Positions 1 to 7,675 of a stretch of 9,370 nt of DNA are shown piece after piece. Position numbers and translations under genes: made by a program. Below the pieces are notes generated by a model. That model had not been told where the DNA came from, searched no databases, and saw nothing but the letters and a program-made list of their open reading frames with translations. The DNA comes from an uncultured Bacilli bacterium (GTDB lineage: Bacteria > Bacillota_I > Bacilli_A > RF39 > UBA660): assembly GCA_934096785.1 (NCBI GenBank), contig CAKONA010000033.1, positions 1 to 9,370 on the forward strand, given 5' to 3'. The number at the start of each line of letters is the position of its first letter. Within the stretch, counting starts at the first letter, position 1.

Positions 1-2136
1 GATATGAATTTGTATCCTGGGGATGTTGTAGTTGTTTATACATCAGGTAAGAGTTGTAAGACTTGTGATGAGTTAAGTACTGGGTTTAAACTTGATAGTA
101 AGAATGGATTTGCTGTTTTAACTAATAACAAAGGTAAGGTTGTTGATAAAGTTCAATATAAGAATTTACCTAATGGAATAGGTTATATTAAGGAAGACGG
201 GAAGTTCTTACAAAATAATGCGATAAGTCCTGGATTTGAAAATAGTGTTGATGGAATAAAGAAATTTCAAAAAGAATACTTAAATGCTCCTAAGGATTTA
301 ATGATAAGTGAAGTCATGAATAATAATTATTCTTATTTAGAACAAAATGGTGGTAATTATTATGACTGGATAGAATTATATAATAACAGTGGTAAAACTA
401 TTAAATTAAGTGATTATTGTTTGACTACTAATGATAATACATTATGTTCTTATGAACTTCCTGATGTGGAACTTAAGAAGGGTGAATATTATATAGTTAT
501 GGCATCAGGGGATACTAATTTATCTAATAATAAATATAAACATGCATCATTTAAACTTGGAGATACTGAAGCAGTATATTTAACAAAAAAAGATGAAATA
601 ATTGATTCTATAATGGTAGCTAATGTACCTTTAGGGTATTCAATGGGAAGAAATGGTAATAGTATTCAATACTTTAGTAAACCAACTCCAGGTAAGAAGA
701 ATGGTAGTGGTAATGAAGCAATAAGTTATGTACCTAGTGCTGATGTTAAATCTGGGGTGTATGATTCTTCTAAGGAATATAAAGTGACTCTTACTGGTAG
801 TGGTAAAATTTATTATACGTTAGATGGCTCAGAACCAACTACATCTTCTAAAGTATACAGTAGTCCTCTTACTATTAAGAAGACTACTGTTTTAAGAATT
901 ATGAGTAAAGAGTCTGGTAAAACTGAAAGTGAGTCAAGTACTTATTCATACATACTTGATACTAGTCATAAGATAAATGTTATGTCTCTTGTAATTGATA
1001 AGAAAAAGCTTAATAAAGTAAATAGTAATACTGGACTAAATAGTAAGGTTCAAGAAAGAGGTTACGTAGAATATTTTGATAAAGATGGAAGTGGATTTGG
1101 AATAAATGTTGGTCTCAAATTATTTGGTGGATCTACTAGAAGTTATAAGAAGAAAAGCTATGAGATAAAGTTTAAGAAGAAGTATGGGGATGCTAAACTT
1201 AAATATAAAGTATTTAAAAATGTAGATTCTAGTGTCTTTGATTCTCTTGTTCTTCGTACCGGTAGTCAAGATGAATTTGAATATAATGATCAAAGAACTG
1301 TTATAAAGGATGTAGTAGCAACGTCTTTGATGGGTAAATATACTGATGTTGATGTTCAAGATTATGTACCAATAGCGTTATATATTAATGGTGAATATTG
1401 GGGATTATACTTTATACGTGAAAAGGTTGATGAATCGTTTGTATCTAATCACTATAACGTTAATGCCACTAAGGAAGAGACAAGTATACTTAGAATAGAT
1501 GGTGAAGTTAAGAGTGGTACTGATAAAGGGTATAACTCAATGATTAACTTTATAAATAATAATAGTCTTAGTAATAGTAAAAATTACGAAAAGATTAAAG
1601 AAAAAATAGATATACAAAGTTTTAGTGATTTCTGGATAGGTGAAATATATACAGCTAATTATGATATACTTAATACAAGATACTTTAGTAATAAAAACAT
1701 TGATGGTGGTAAATGGAAATATATATTCTATGACATAGATTCAGGATTTTTTAGAACTAGTCAAAATACATTTAATGAATATACTAGTGCTTCTGGTATG
1801 GGGTCATGGAAGTTTCCAACTACACTTTTGAGAAATATGATGAAAAGTGATGAGTTTAAAAGCACTTTCTTAGAAAGATTATCTTATAATCTAAATAATA
1901 CTTGGGCATATAAAAATGTTAATGCTAGAATAGATGAAGTGATTGAAGAAATCGGAAAAGATGAATTTAAAAGAAATGCTGAACGTTGGGGTAACTCATA
2001 TAGTCATTGGGAAAAATCAATAGAATCAATGAAAAAATTTGCTAAAAATAGAAATTCATATGTAGTAAAGTATGCTAAAACATATTTTGGACTATCTAAT
2101 AGTGAAGTAAAGAAATATTTTGGTGATGTAGAATGA
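1..2136 (+). CDS. CotH-kinase-family surface protein with tandem lamin-tail domains (5' truncated)
   Basis: The reading frame is open through base 1 and no Shine-Dalgarno precedes the ATG at 4, so the start lies off the left edge. Counting from that Met, residues 1-79 are the C-terminal half of a lamin-tail (LTD) domain and about 99-232 a complete second one (DWIELYN at 121-127). The two align end to end (PGD/KGE, then GFKL/SFKL, then SPGFEN/TPGKKN). Residues about 243-316 are a chitobiase C-terminal/Fn3-like domain (YYTLDGSEPT, 270-279). About 325-690 is a CotH domain: KKKSYEIKF 382-390, ALYINGEYWGLYFIREK 458-474, and YDIDSGF 576-582, whose Asp pair may be the metal-binding site. In Bacillus, CotH is a kinase of spore-coat proteins; relatives elsewhere are secreted. 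Cys18/21 and Cys139/148 could form disulfides outside the cell. The signal peptide would be off the window. The stop overlaps the next start (ATGA, 2133-2136), implying translational coupling. Family is secure; substrate unknown. Confidence 0.9.
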   Translation, partial: DMNLYPGDVVVVYTSGKSCKTCDELSTGFKLDSKNGFAVLTNNKGKVVDKVQYKNLPNGIGYIKEDGKFLQNNAISPGFENSVDGIKKFQKEYLNAPKDLMISEVMNNNYSYLEQNGGNYYDWIELYNNSGKTIKLSDYCLTTNDNTLCSYELPDVELKKGEYYIVMASGDTNLSNNKYKHASFKLGDTEAVYLTKKDEIIDSIMVANVPLGYSMGRNGNSIQYFSKPTPGKKNGSGNEAISYVPSADVKSGVYDSSKEYKVTLTGSGKIYYTLDGSEPTTSSKVYSSPLTIKKTTVLRIMSKESGKTESESSTYSYILDTSHKINVMSLVIDKKKLNKVNSNTGLNSKVQERGYVEYFDKDGSGFGINVGLKLFGGSTRSYKKKSYEIKFKKKYGDAKLKYKVFKNVDSSVFDSLVLRTGSQDEFEYNDQRTVIKDVVATSLMGKYTDVDVQDYVPIALYINGEYWGLYFIREKVDESFVSNHYNVNATKEETSILRIDGEVKSGTDKGYNSMINFINNNSLSNSKNYEKIKEKIDIQSFSDFWIGEIYTANYDILNTRYFSNKNIDGGKWKYIFYDIDSGFFRTSQNTFNEYTSASGMGSWKFPTTLLRNMMKSDEFKSTFLERLSYNLNNTWAYKNVNARIDEVIEEIGKDEFKRNAERWGNSYSHWEKSIESMKKFAKNRNSYVVKYAKTYFGLSNSEVKKYFGDVE

Positions 2137-2819
2137 AAGAATATAAATATAGACATGAATTAAAATTTAAGATATCTAATAGTGCAGCTGAAGTTCTTAA
2201 ACAAAAGTTATCATTAATACTTGGTAAAGATAAGAATGCTTATTATAAGGATGGTTCATATTTAATAAAAAGTTTGTACTTTGATGATAGGAATTCAAGT
2301 TCATATTATGAAAAGATGGATGGAGTTTTATATCGTAAGAAATATAGAATTAGAATGTATAATGATGTAGATACTTTTATAAGACTTGAGAAGAAGATGA
2401 AACATAATAATTTTACAGCTAAAGAACAGATGTTGATTTCAAAAGATATATATAGTAAAATAATAGATGGTAAGGTAGATGAAATTGATGATCCTAGTGG
2501 GTTGTTACTTGAATTTATTACTAACTATAAGAATAAAGGACTCGTTCCAAGTGTTATAGTTGAGTATCATAGAACTGCTTTTACTTATCCAATAAGTGAA
2601 GTTAGAATAACATTTGATTCTAATATACAAAGTAGTCTATATAATTATGATTTATTTAATACTAGTTATCCTAGGTATAATGTTGATGAACCTGGTAAAC
2701 AAGTATTAGAAGTAAAATTTAATGAAATATTACCTTTACATATTGCGAATATTCTAAATGATATACCTGCGTGTAGGGAAGCAGTTAGTAAGTTTGCGAT
2801 ATGTAGAAGTATTAAATAG
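2133..2819 (+). CDS. VTC-domain protein, probable polyphosphate polymerase
   Basis: At 228 residues this is essentially a stand-alone VTC domain, the tunnel fold that makes polyphosphate from ATP in yeast Vtc4. The charged tunnel residues look intact: RHELK near the start (R7, E9, K11), KSLYFDD (46-52), YRIRMY (71-76, matching HRFRWY in Vtc4 as I recall it), IRLEKKMK (83-90), TAKE (95-98), VEYHRTAF (143-150), VRITFD (157-162), VLEVKF (191-196) and SKFA near the end. I see no SPX domain, signal peptide or membrane segment, so it should be cytosolic and act at the membrane through a partner. The ATG overlaps the upstream stop as ATGA with no good Shine-Dalgarno, so initiation probably depends on translation of the CotH gene. 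The DUF4956 gene directly downstream is the obvious candidate membrane partner. Family call is strong; polymerase activity is inferred from conserved residues. Confidence 0.9.
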   Translation: MKEYKYRHELKFKISNSAAEVLKQKLSLILGKDKNAYYKDGSYLIKSLYFDDRNSSSYYEKMDGVLYRKKYRIRMYNDVDTFIRLEKKMKHNNFTAKEQMLISKDIYSKIIDGKVDEIDDPSGLLLEFITNYKNKGLVPSVIVEYHRTAFTYPISEVRITFDSNIQSSLYNYDLFNTSYPRYNVDEPGKQVLEVKFNEILPLHIANILNDIPACREAVSKFAICRSIK

Positions 2820-2822
2820 GAG
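2818..2822 (+). promoter_or_regulatory. Shine-Dalgarno that fixes the DUF4956 start
   Basis: AGGAG shares its first two bases with the TAG stop of the VTC gene (2817-2819). It leaves 6 bases to the ATG at 2829 and none to the alternative TTG at 2823, so the ATG is preferred. Confidence 0.8.
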
Positions 2823-2828
2823 TTGGGT

Positions 2829-3512
2829 ATGATATTAAGTATATTTAAAAAATCTTTTTTAGAACAATTTACAGGTAGTGTATCAAGTATTGATATGTTA
2901 CTTTCTCTTGTAGTTGCGTTTCTTATAGGAATGTTTATAGTTTATGTATATAGAAAGACTTATACTGGTGTTGTGTATTCTAAGGCATTTTCATTATGTA
3001 TAATAATGCTTTCTATGGTTACTGCGATGATTATTAGAACAATTAATTCAAATATTAGTCTTTCTTTAGGTATGGTTGGTGCTTTATCTATTGTAAGATT
3101 TAGAACTGCTGTTAAGGAACCAGTTGATACTGGATTTATGTTCTGGGGAATAGCTGCTGGTATTATGGCTGGTGCTGGACTTTATGTACCTGCGATGGTG
3201 GCAACACTTGCAATAGGTGTGTTATATTTCCTTAGTTACTTAATGGGATTCAAAACATCAAATAGATACCTATTAGTAATCAAATATAGAGCTAATGCTC
3301 ATGAAGAAGTGCTTAGAAAACTTAAAACTATTAAGAAATTTAAAATAAGAAGTAAAGCTATATTTGGTAGTGAAGTAGAATTATCACTTGAAGTAGATAT
3401 TAAAGAAAATAGTAAAGGTAGTATAGATACATCTATGGTTGATCAATTTAATGGAATAGATGGAGTAATAAATGCTAGTTTAATAGCATATCAAAATGAT
3501 TTTGGAAGTTAG
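2829..3512 (+). CDS. DUF4956 integral membrane protein
   Basis: The protein has 227 residues. The hallmark of DUF4956 is plain: SLGMVGALSIVRFRTAVKEP (79-98), followed by DTGFMFWGIAAGIMAGAG (100-117). Hydrophobic segments lie near 21-41, 53-70, about 103-118 and 119-140, so about four helices. The conserved RFR/KEPVD stretch probably forms a polar loop or re-entrant region between them. From about 145 to the end is a soluble domain with alternating strands and helices and a closing IDGVINASL, resembling an ACT-like or MgtC-type cytoplasmic domain; that resemblance is my inference. Function is not established. Its place directly after the VTC gene suggests a membrane partner, perhaps for polymer translocation. 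An in-frame TTG at 2823 would give two more residues but abuts the AGGAG at 2818-2822; the ATG at 2829 has ideal spacing of 6, so I chose it. Confidence 0.9.
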   Translation: MILSIFKKSFLEQFTGSVSSIDMLLSLVVAFLIGMFIVYVYRKTYTGVVYSKAFSLCIIMLSMVTAMIIRTINSNISLSLGMVGALSIVRFRTAVKEPVDTGFMFWGIAAGIMAGAGLYVPAMVATLAIGVLYFLSYLMGFKTSNRYLLVIKYRANAHEEVLRKLKTIKKFKIRSKAIFGSEVELSLEVDIKENSKGSIDTSMVDQFNGIDGVINASLIAYQNDFGS

Positions 3513-3515
3513 GAG
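3511..3515 (+). promoter_or_regulatory. Shine-Dalgarno of the DUF6273-like gene
   Basis: AGGAG overlaps the TAG stop of the DUF4956 gene (3510-3512) and precedes the ATG at 3521 by 5 bases. Confidence 0.8.
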
Positions 3516-3520
3516 TAATT

Positions 3521-4885
3521 ATGACTAAGAGAAGGCTTAAAATTACACCTGTTTTAATGGCACTAAATGTATTAGTGCTTGTTCTTATTGTGTTATTTTA
3601 TGGATTTAGGATGATTAAATATTATCTTAAAGAGAATGGTAGTAGTAATAAAGATACTACTAATTATTTAGTAGATAGTGTCTTAAAGAAACAAAGCTTT
3701 GTTGATTTGACTAAAGGACTTATATATGATGAAGAAAACAAAGAATATAGATATGTAGGAGAAGTAAATGATAACTATATAGAGTATTCTGGTATAACAT
3801 ATAGAATTATAGGAATAGATAAAGATAATAATGTTAGAATGGTTGCTGATAAGAGTGTAACTTTGATGTATTCTGGTCTTGAAAAAGGATATGATAACTC
3901 ATATGTAAATAAATGGTTAAATAAAAATGAAGAGTTAAAATATAGTGGAGTATTTGAAAGTAATATTAATGAGAGTGTTAATTATCTTATGAATAGTTAT
4001 ATTTGTGAAGATGAAATAGATGATGTTAAGAATATAACGTGTAAAAAAAGCAACAACAATAATAAGATAGTCTTATTGTCTTTATATGATTACTATAAAG
4101 CTGGAGGTAAAAGTAGTTTTTTAAATAATAAAGAGACTTTCTATTTAGGAACTGTTAATAGTGAAAAACATAATTATTATATAACTAATGATGGAGAAGT
4201 TAGTATTAATGAGTTAAGTACTAAGGCATATGGTGTTAGACCTGTTATTAGTATTAATAGTGGAACTGTGTTAATAAGTGGTAAAGGTACAAAGGATGAA
4301 CCATATAAAATATATAATAATGAACCTAGTACTTTAGAAGAAGCTAGTATTAATTCTTATGTTTGTTTTAGTGATCAAGTATTTAAGATTGTAGATAATT
4401 CTAGAAGTGCAACTAAGGTTGCATTAGATGGAACACTTAAAGATGTAAATGTTGCTTTTGGTGGTAAGGATAATGTGTATACTTCTAAGAAAGGGGTAGG
4501 TAGTTACCTAAATACTAAATATTTAAAGACTCTTGATAAGAATATGATGGTTAATGCCATATGGTATACTGGAAAACTTAGTCTTGATAACTTGGATTAT
4601 GCAAGTGAAAGAGATATTTATGCGACTATGTATGTTGGTATGATGGGTCTTGCTGATTTATTCAATAATGAAGAAGTTAATACTTTGACATTGTCACGTG
4701 GTATTGAATCTGATCAAATAATTAATGTTATAAATAAAGAAGGAATGGTTTATGGAGACTTTATAGATAATAAATATAATGTAAGACCTGTATTATTCCT
4801 TAAGAAGAATTTAAAAATAACTGGTGGAAAAGGTACTAAGGATGATGCTTATACGTTAGGAGCGAGTGATGAAAAAGGAAAATAA
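3521..4885 (+). CDS. Membrane-anchored protein with two DUF6273-like repeats
   Basis: The protein has 454 residues: a short basic start (TKRRLK), one hydrophobic segment at about 9-28, and then a long hydrophilic region. A single uncleaved N-terminal helix with an extracytoplasmic body is likely. The body is two diverged copies of one unit. Copy 1 (about 70-264) begins YIEYSGITYRIIGIDKDNNV and ends YGVRPVISI (237-245) then GKGTKDEPYKI (254-264). Copy 2 (about 275-446) begins with a YVCFSDQVFKIVD strand and ends YNVRPVLFL (419-427) then GKGTKDDAYTL (436-446). The order resembles DUF6273-type domains (a WRI/YRI-like strand, a WLN-like motif, then a VRPV strand); YVNKWLNK at 128-135 fits copy 1, while copy 2 has only SYLN. 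Cys161 and Cys174 in copy 1 could form a disulfide. No catalytic motif is recognised; a binding or structural surface role is inferred. AGGAG at 3511-3515 precedes the ATG by 5 bases and overlaps the previous stop. Confidence 0.75.
   Translation: MTKRRLKITPVLMALNVLVLVLIVLFYGFRMIKYYLKENGSSNKDTTNYLVDSVLKKQSFVDLTKGLIYDEENKEYRYVGEVNDNYIEYSGITYRIIGIDKDNNVRMVADKSVTLMYSGLEKGYDNSYVNKWLNKNEELKYSGVFESNINESVNYLMNSYICEDEIDDVKNITCKKSNNNNKIVLLSLYDYYKAGGKSSFLNNKETFYLGTVNSEKHNYYITNDGEVSINELSTKAYGVRPVISINSGTVLISGKGTKDEPYKIYNNEPSTLEEASINSYVCFSDQVFKIVDNSRSATKVALDGTLKDVNVAFGGKDNVYTSKKGVGSYLNTKYLKTLDKNMMVNAIWYTGKLSLDNLDYASERDIYATMYVGMMGLADLFNNEEVNTLTLSRGIESDQIINVINKEGMVYGDFIDNKYNVRPVLFLKKNLKITGGKGTKDDAYTLGASDEKGK
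4858..4862 (+). promoter_or_regulatory. Shine-Dalgarno inside the upstream gene, fixes the glycosidase start
   Basis: AGGAG lies within the last codons of the DUF6273-like gene, 6 bases before the ATG at 4869. The GTG at 4866 would have only 3 bases of spacing. Confidence 0.75.
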
Positions 4886-5945
4886 AAAGGGAAATGTTGA
4901 AGAAAAAGAAAAATGTAGTAAATTTAGTATATTCTTAATAGTTGTAGACGTTATTGCTTTAATATGTTTCTTTGTTGTTTATGGACCTTTTTCGTTCTTT
5001 AGAGATTGGTTTATAACTACATCTATGACTACGATGACTCACAAGTATTTTGCTTATACTTTGTATAGTGAGGATATGATTAGTAAGACTCTTGATAATA
5101 ATAAGATAATTGAGAGTGAGGATCCTACTGATACATCTAAGATAAACTTTAATCCTGATTTTAATAAAGATACATATGAATCTATATATGAGGAACAGGT
5201 TCTTAAGAGAGATGAGGGGAATGATGTTTATAAAGTAGTTGATATTAGTGGTAGTGGATGGAGTGGAAAGATGGTTGTTATCTATGATCCATCTCGTCTT
5301 AAACTAGTATTTTCAAGTAAATATGGTGGTAAAGGAGAATACTTATCAACAATGGCTAAAAATAATAATGCATTGGTTGCGATGAATGCATCTGGTGTGT
5401 ATCACCCTAATCATCAAAATAGAGTTACTGGAACTACAATATTAAATGGTAAAGTTTATGCGACTGGTAAAGCTATTAATAAAGGTGGTGGCTTAATCGG
5501 ATTTACTAAAGATAATGTACTTATGCTTACTAAGAAGAGTGCTAAAGAAGCTATTGCGGATGGAATGGATAGAGCTGTTGAGTTTGGACCATTCTTAGTA
5601 GTTAATGGAAAGAGTGCTGAATTTAAAGGTAATGGTGGCTGGGGTATAGCTAATAGAAGTGCGATTGGACAAAGACAAGATGGAATAGTATTATTGATGA
5701 CCATTGATGGAAGAAGTTCTAAGTCAGTTGGTATTACAATGCCTGAGTTAGCTGAATTATTCCAAAAGTATAAAGCTTATAATGCTGCGAACCTTGATGG
5801 TGGTGGTAGTAGTGCTTTATATGCAGTAGTAAATGGTAAAGGTGGCCTTATAAATAATCCAGTAGGATACGGATACTCTGGAGAAAGATATTTACCAAAT
5901 GCATGGATGGTACTTCCAGAAGATGGAGACAATATTACAAATTAG
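4869..5945 (+). CDS. Membrane-anchored phosphodiester glycosidase (NAGPA family)
   Basis: The protein has 358 residues with a charged Lys/Glu-rich start, one membrane helix at about 18-41, and then a large domain expected outside the membrane. Residues about 120-352 carry the phosphodiester-glycosidase fold shared with the mammalian uncovering enzyme: VAMNAS (170-175), FGPFLVVNG (239-247), RSAIGQ (263-268), MTIDGR (277-282), PELAELF (292-298) and the hallmark NLDGGGSSAL (308-317). The family hydrolyses sugar-1-phosphodiesters; natural bacterial substrates are mostly unknown, with exopolysaccharide, teichoic-acid-like or glycan phosphodiesters plausible. The linker 42-100, with FFRDWFITTSMTTMTHKYFA, looks like the membrane-proximal region of Firmicute homologues. 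A GTG at 4866 is in frame, but AGGAG at 4858-4862 sits 6 bases before the ATG at 4869, so I used that. The gene overlaps the previous one by 17 bases in another frame, suggesting coupled expression. Confidence 0.88.
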   Translation: MKKENKKGNVEEKEKCSKFSIFLIVVDVIALICFFVVYGPFSFFRDWFITTSMTTMTHKYFAYTLYSEDMISKTLDNNKIIESEDPTDTSKINFNPDFNKDTYESIYEEQVLKRDEGNDVYKVVDISGSGWSGKMVVIYDPSRLKLVFSSKYGGKGEYLSTMAKNNNALVAMNASGVYHPNHQNRVTGTTILNGKVYATGKAINKGGGLIGFTKDNVLMLTKKSAKEAIADGMDRAVEFGPFLVVNGKSAEFKGNGGWGIANRSAIGQRQDGIVLLMTIDGRSSKSVGITMPELAELFQKYKAYNAANLDGGGSSALYAVVNGKGGLINNPVGYGYSGERYLPNAWMVLPEDGDNITN

Positions 5946-5949
5946 GAGG
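5944..5949 (+). promoter_or_regulatory. Strong Shine-Dalgarno of the kinase gene
   Basis: AGGAGG, the best match in the operon, overlaps the TAG stop of the glycosidase gene (5943-5945) and lies 4 bases before the ATG at 5954. It rules out the longer frame opening at 5903. Confidence 0.85.
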
Positions 5950-5953
5950 GAAA

Positions 5954-6511
5954 ATGGAAATAGAATTTAAAAATCCTACAATATATATAGTTTGTGGGAA
6001 AGCAAGACATGGAAAGGATACTTTTTCTGCGTACTTAAAAGATGCGTATGAAAGTAATGGTAAAAAGGTAATAATAACTCAATTAGCTAAATACATAAAG
6101 TATTATGCTCGTGAAATGACAGGTTGGGACTTGAGTGATGAGACTAAACCACGTGAATTTTTACAACAACTTGGAACTAATGTTATAAGACAAAAACTTA
6201 AAAAAGATGATTTATTTATTAAACGTATGATAGATGACTTAGAAATATTTAGTTATTTCTATGATGCTATAATAATAAGTGATGTAAGATTTAAGAAAGA
6301 AATAAATGATTTAAAGAAAGTATATCCTAATATTAAGGTTATACATATAGTAAGACCTGATTTTGATAATGGACTTACTGAAGAACAAAAGAAGCATCCA
6401 ACTGAAATTGATTTAGATGACTTTGATGGATTTGAAACTGAAGTAATAAATACAACTTTAGATAAACTTAAAGAAAGTGCTGAAAAATTATACATGGAAA
6501 ATGAAGGGTAG
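5954..6511 (+). CDS. P-loop kinase, deoxynucleoside-monophosphate-kinase-like
   Basis: The protein has 185 residues. It opens with a beta strand and a Walker A loop, GKARHGKDT (15-23), ending in GKDT as in phage-type dNMP kinases rather than GKT/S. Other matching features are REFLQQLGTNVIRQ (67-80), IIISDVRFKKEI (97-108; the Asp and Arg likely contact nucleotide or metal), IHIVRP (130-135) and HPTEIDLDDFD (148-158), the HPTE segment being common in this family. No signal peptide or membrane helix, so cytosolic. The expected reaction is phosphate transfer from ATP to a deoxynucleoside monophosphate; exact substrate cannot be told from sequence, and another small-molecule kinase is possible. 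An in-frame ATG at 5903 lies inside the preceding gene; AGGAGG at 5944-5949, fused to that gene's stop, is 4 bases before the ATG at 5954, which is clearly the start. No phage genes are nearby. Confidence 0.78.
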   Translation: MEIEFKNPTIYIVCGKARHGKDTFSAYLKDAYESNGKKVIITQLAKYIKYYAREMTGWDLSDETKPREFLQQLGTNVIRQKLKKDDLFIKRMIDDLEIFSYFYDAIIISDVRFKKEINDLKKVYPNIKVIHIVRPDFDNGLTEEQKKHPTEIDLDDFDGFETEVINTTLDKLKESAEKLYMENEG

Positions 6512-6523
6512 GTATAAAAAAAT

Positions 6524-7675
6524 ATGGAAAGTATAAAAAGGGCTAATGTAGATGGGAAAAGAGTTATAGTTAGAGTTGACTTTAATGTACCAATTAAGGA
6601 TGGAAAGATTACTGATGATACTAGGATTGTGTCAAGTTTAAAAACAATTAAATACTTGGTAAATCATAATGCTAAAGTTATATTGTTATCACATTTGGGT
6701 AGGGTTGCTTCTATGGAGGATAAGGAAACTAAGTCTTTAGAAATAGTGGCTAAGCACTTATCTACATTAATAGATAGTCCTATATACTTTGTACCTATTA
6801 CTCGTGGTGACTTATTAACTGAGACTGTTATGAATATGAATGAAGGTGAAATTGTTTTAGTAGAAAACACTAGATTTGAAGATTATCCTCGTATGCTTGA
6901 GAGTTCTTGTGACGAAGGACTTTCTAAGTATTGGGCTAGTCTTGGAGATATATTCGTGTTTGATGCATTTGGTACTGCTCATAGGTGTCATGCATCAACA
7001 TATGGTATTAGTAAGTTTCTTCCTTCATATTCAGGTTTCTTAGTTGATAATGAAATTGATATGTTAAATAGAGCTCTTCATCAAAGAAAGACTCTTGTTC
7101 TTGGTGGGGCTAAAGTAGATGACAAAATTGGCGTAATCGATAACTTAATAAATACTAGTGATGCGATATTATTTGGTGGAGCTATGTGTTTTACATTCCT
7201 TAAAGCTAAAGGTATTAGTGTAGGGGCTAGTATAGTTAATAATGATAGATTAGAGTATGCTAAAGCTTTATTAGATACTCATGGTGATAAGATAATGTTA
7301 CCAATTGATGTTGTAACTCAAAATGGTGTTAAAGATATTGATGAAATGGAAAGTGAAGATATTGGATATGATATTGGGCCTAAAACAATAACAAAGTACA
7401 CTGAAGAGTTAATAAATAGTAAATTAGTTTTATGGAATGGACCTCTTGGTATGTTTGAAGAAGAGGATTATGAAAATGGTACTAAAAAGATACTTAAATT
7501 CTTATATAATCAAAGTATACCTACTATACTTGCTGGTGGTGATATAATAAGTGCATCACATAAATTTGGGTTTGATTTTCATTATGTGTCTACAGGTGGA
7601 GGGTCAACTCTTGAATATTTAGAAGGTAGAAGATTTAAAACATTAGAGAGATTAAATGGTGAATCTAAGAAATAG
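6524..7675 (+). CDS. pgk: Phosphoglycerate kinase
   Basis: This cytosolic glycolytic enzyme transfers phosphate between 1,3-bisphosphoglycerate and ADP. All main signatures are present: RVDFNVP (17-23), SHLGR (56-60), VENTRF (113-118), FDAFGTAHRCHAS (146-158), GGAKVDDKIGVIDNL (194-208), FGGAMCFTFLKA (217-228), DIGPKT (283-288), WNGPLGMFE (304-312), AGGDIISAS (337-345) and TGGGSTLEYLEG (357-368). With 383 residues it is slightly shorter than the usual 390-400. SHLGR is followed by VASMEDK rather than PxG, and KYWASLGD occurs at 135-142; both resemble Mollicutes-type PGKs. The nucleotide loop reads AGGD rather than the usual GGGD. The Shine-Dalgarno is poor: AGGT at 6510-6513, 10 bases before the ATG, so expression may depend on upstream translation. 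It precedes the TIM gene by 9 bases; no GAPDH gene is in view. Confidence 0.96.
   Translation: MESIKRANVDGKRVIVRVDFNVPIKDGKITDDTRIVSSLKTIKYLVNHNAKVILLSHLGRVASMEDKETKSLEIVAKHLSTLIDSPIYFVPITRGDLLTETVMNMNEGEIVLVENTRFEDYPRMLESSCDEGLSKYWASLGDIFVFDAFGTAHRCHASTYGISKFLPSYSGFLVDNEIDMLNRALHQRKTLVLGGAKVDDKIGVIDNLINTSDAILFGGAMCFTFLKAKGISVGASIVNNDRLEYAKALLDTHGDKIMLPIDVVTQNGVKDIDEMESEDIGYDIGPKTITKYTEELINSKLVLWNGPLGMFEEEDYENGTKKILKFLYNQSIPTILAGGDIISASHKFGFDFHYVSTGGGSTLEYLEGRRFKTLERLNGESKK

Noticed and set aside
4..6. ATG at 4 as the true start of the CotH gene
   Set aside because: The frame is open upstream, there is no room for a Shine-Dalgarno, and translation would begin in the middle of a lamin-tail domain.
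1120..1359. Minus-strand hydrophobic open frame inside the CotH domain
   Set aside because: It is a shadow of conserved CotH coding sequence with an Ile/Phe-rich composition typical of antisense AT-rich codons.
2134..2163. TGA read as Trp (Mycoplasma-type code), which would lengthen the CotH protein by nine residues
   Set aside because: All Trp positions in conserved motifs are TGG, no in-frame TGA occurs inside any gene, and the TGA forms a normal ATGA overlap with the VTC start.
5456..5704. Minus-strand open frame inside the glycosidase gene
   Set aside because: It lies wholly within a gene with strong family motifs, has no Shine-Dalgarno, and its residue pattern mirrors the opposite-strand codons.
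6000..6030. The P-loop kinase as dephospho-CoA kinase or a phage remnant
   Set aside because: The GKDT loop and later motifs fit dNMP-kinase-like proteins better, and neighbouring genes show no phage functions.
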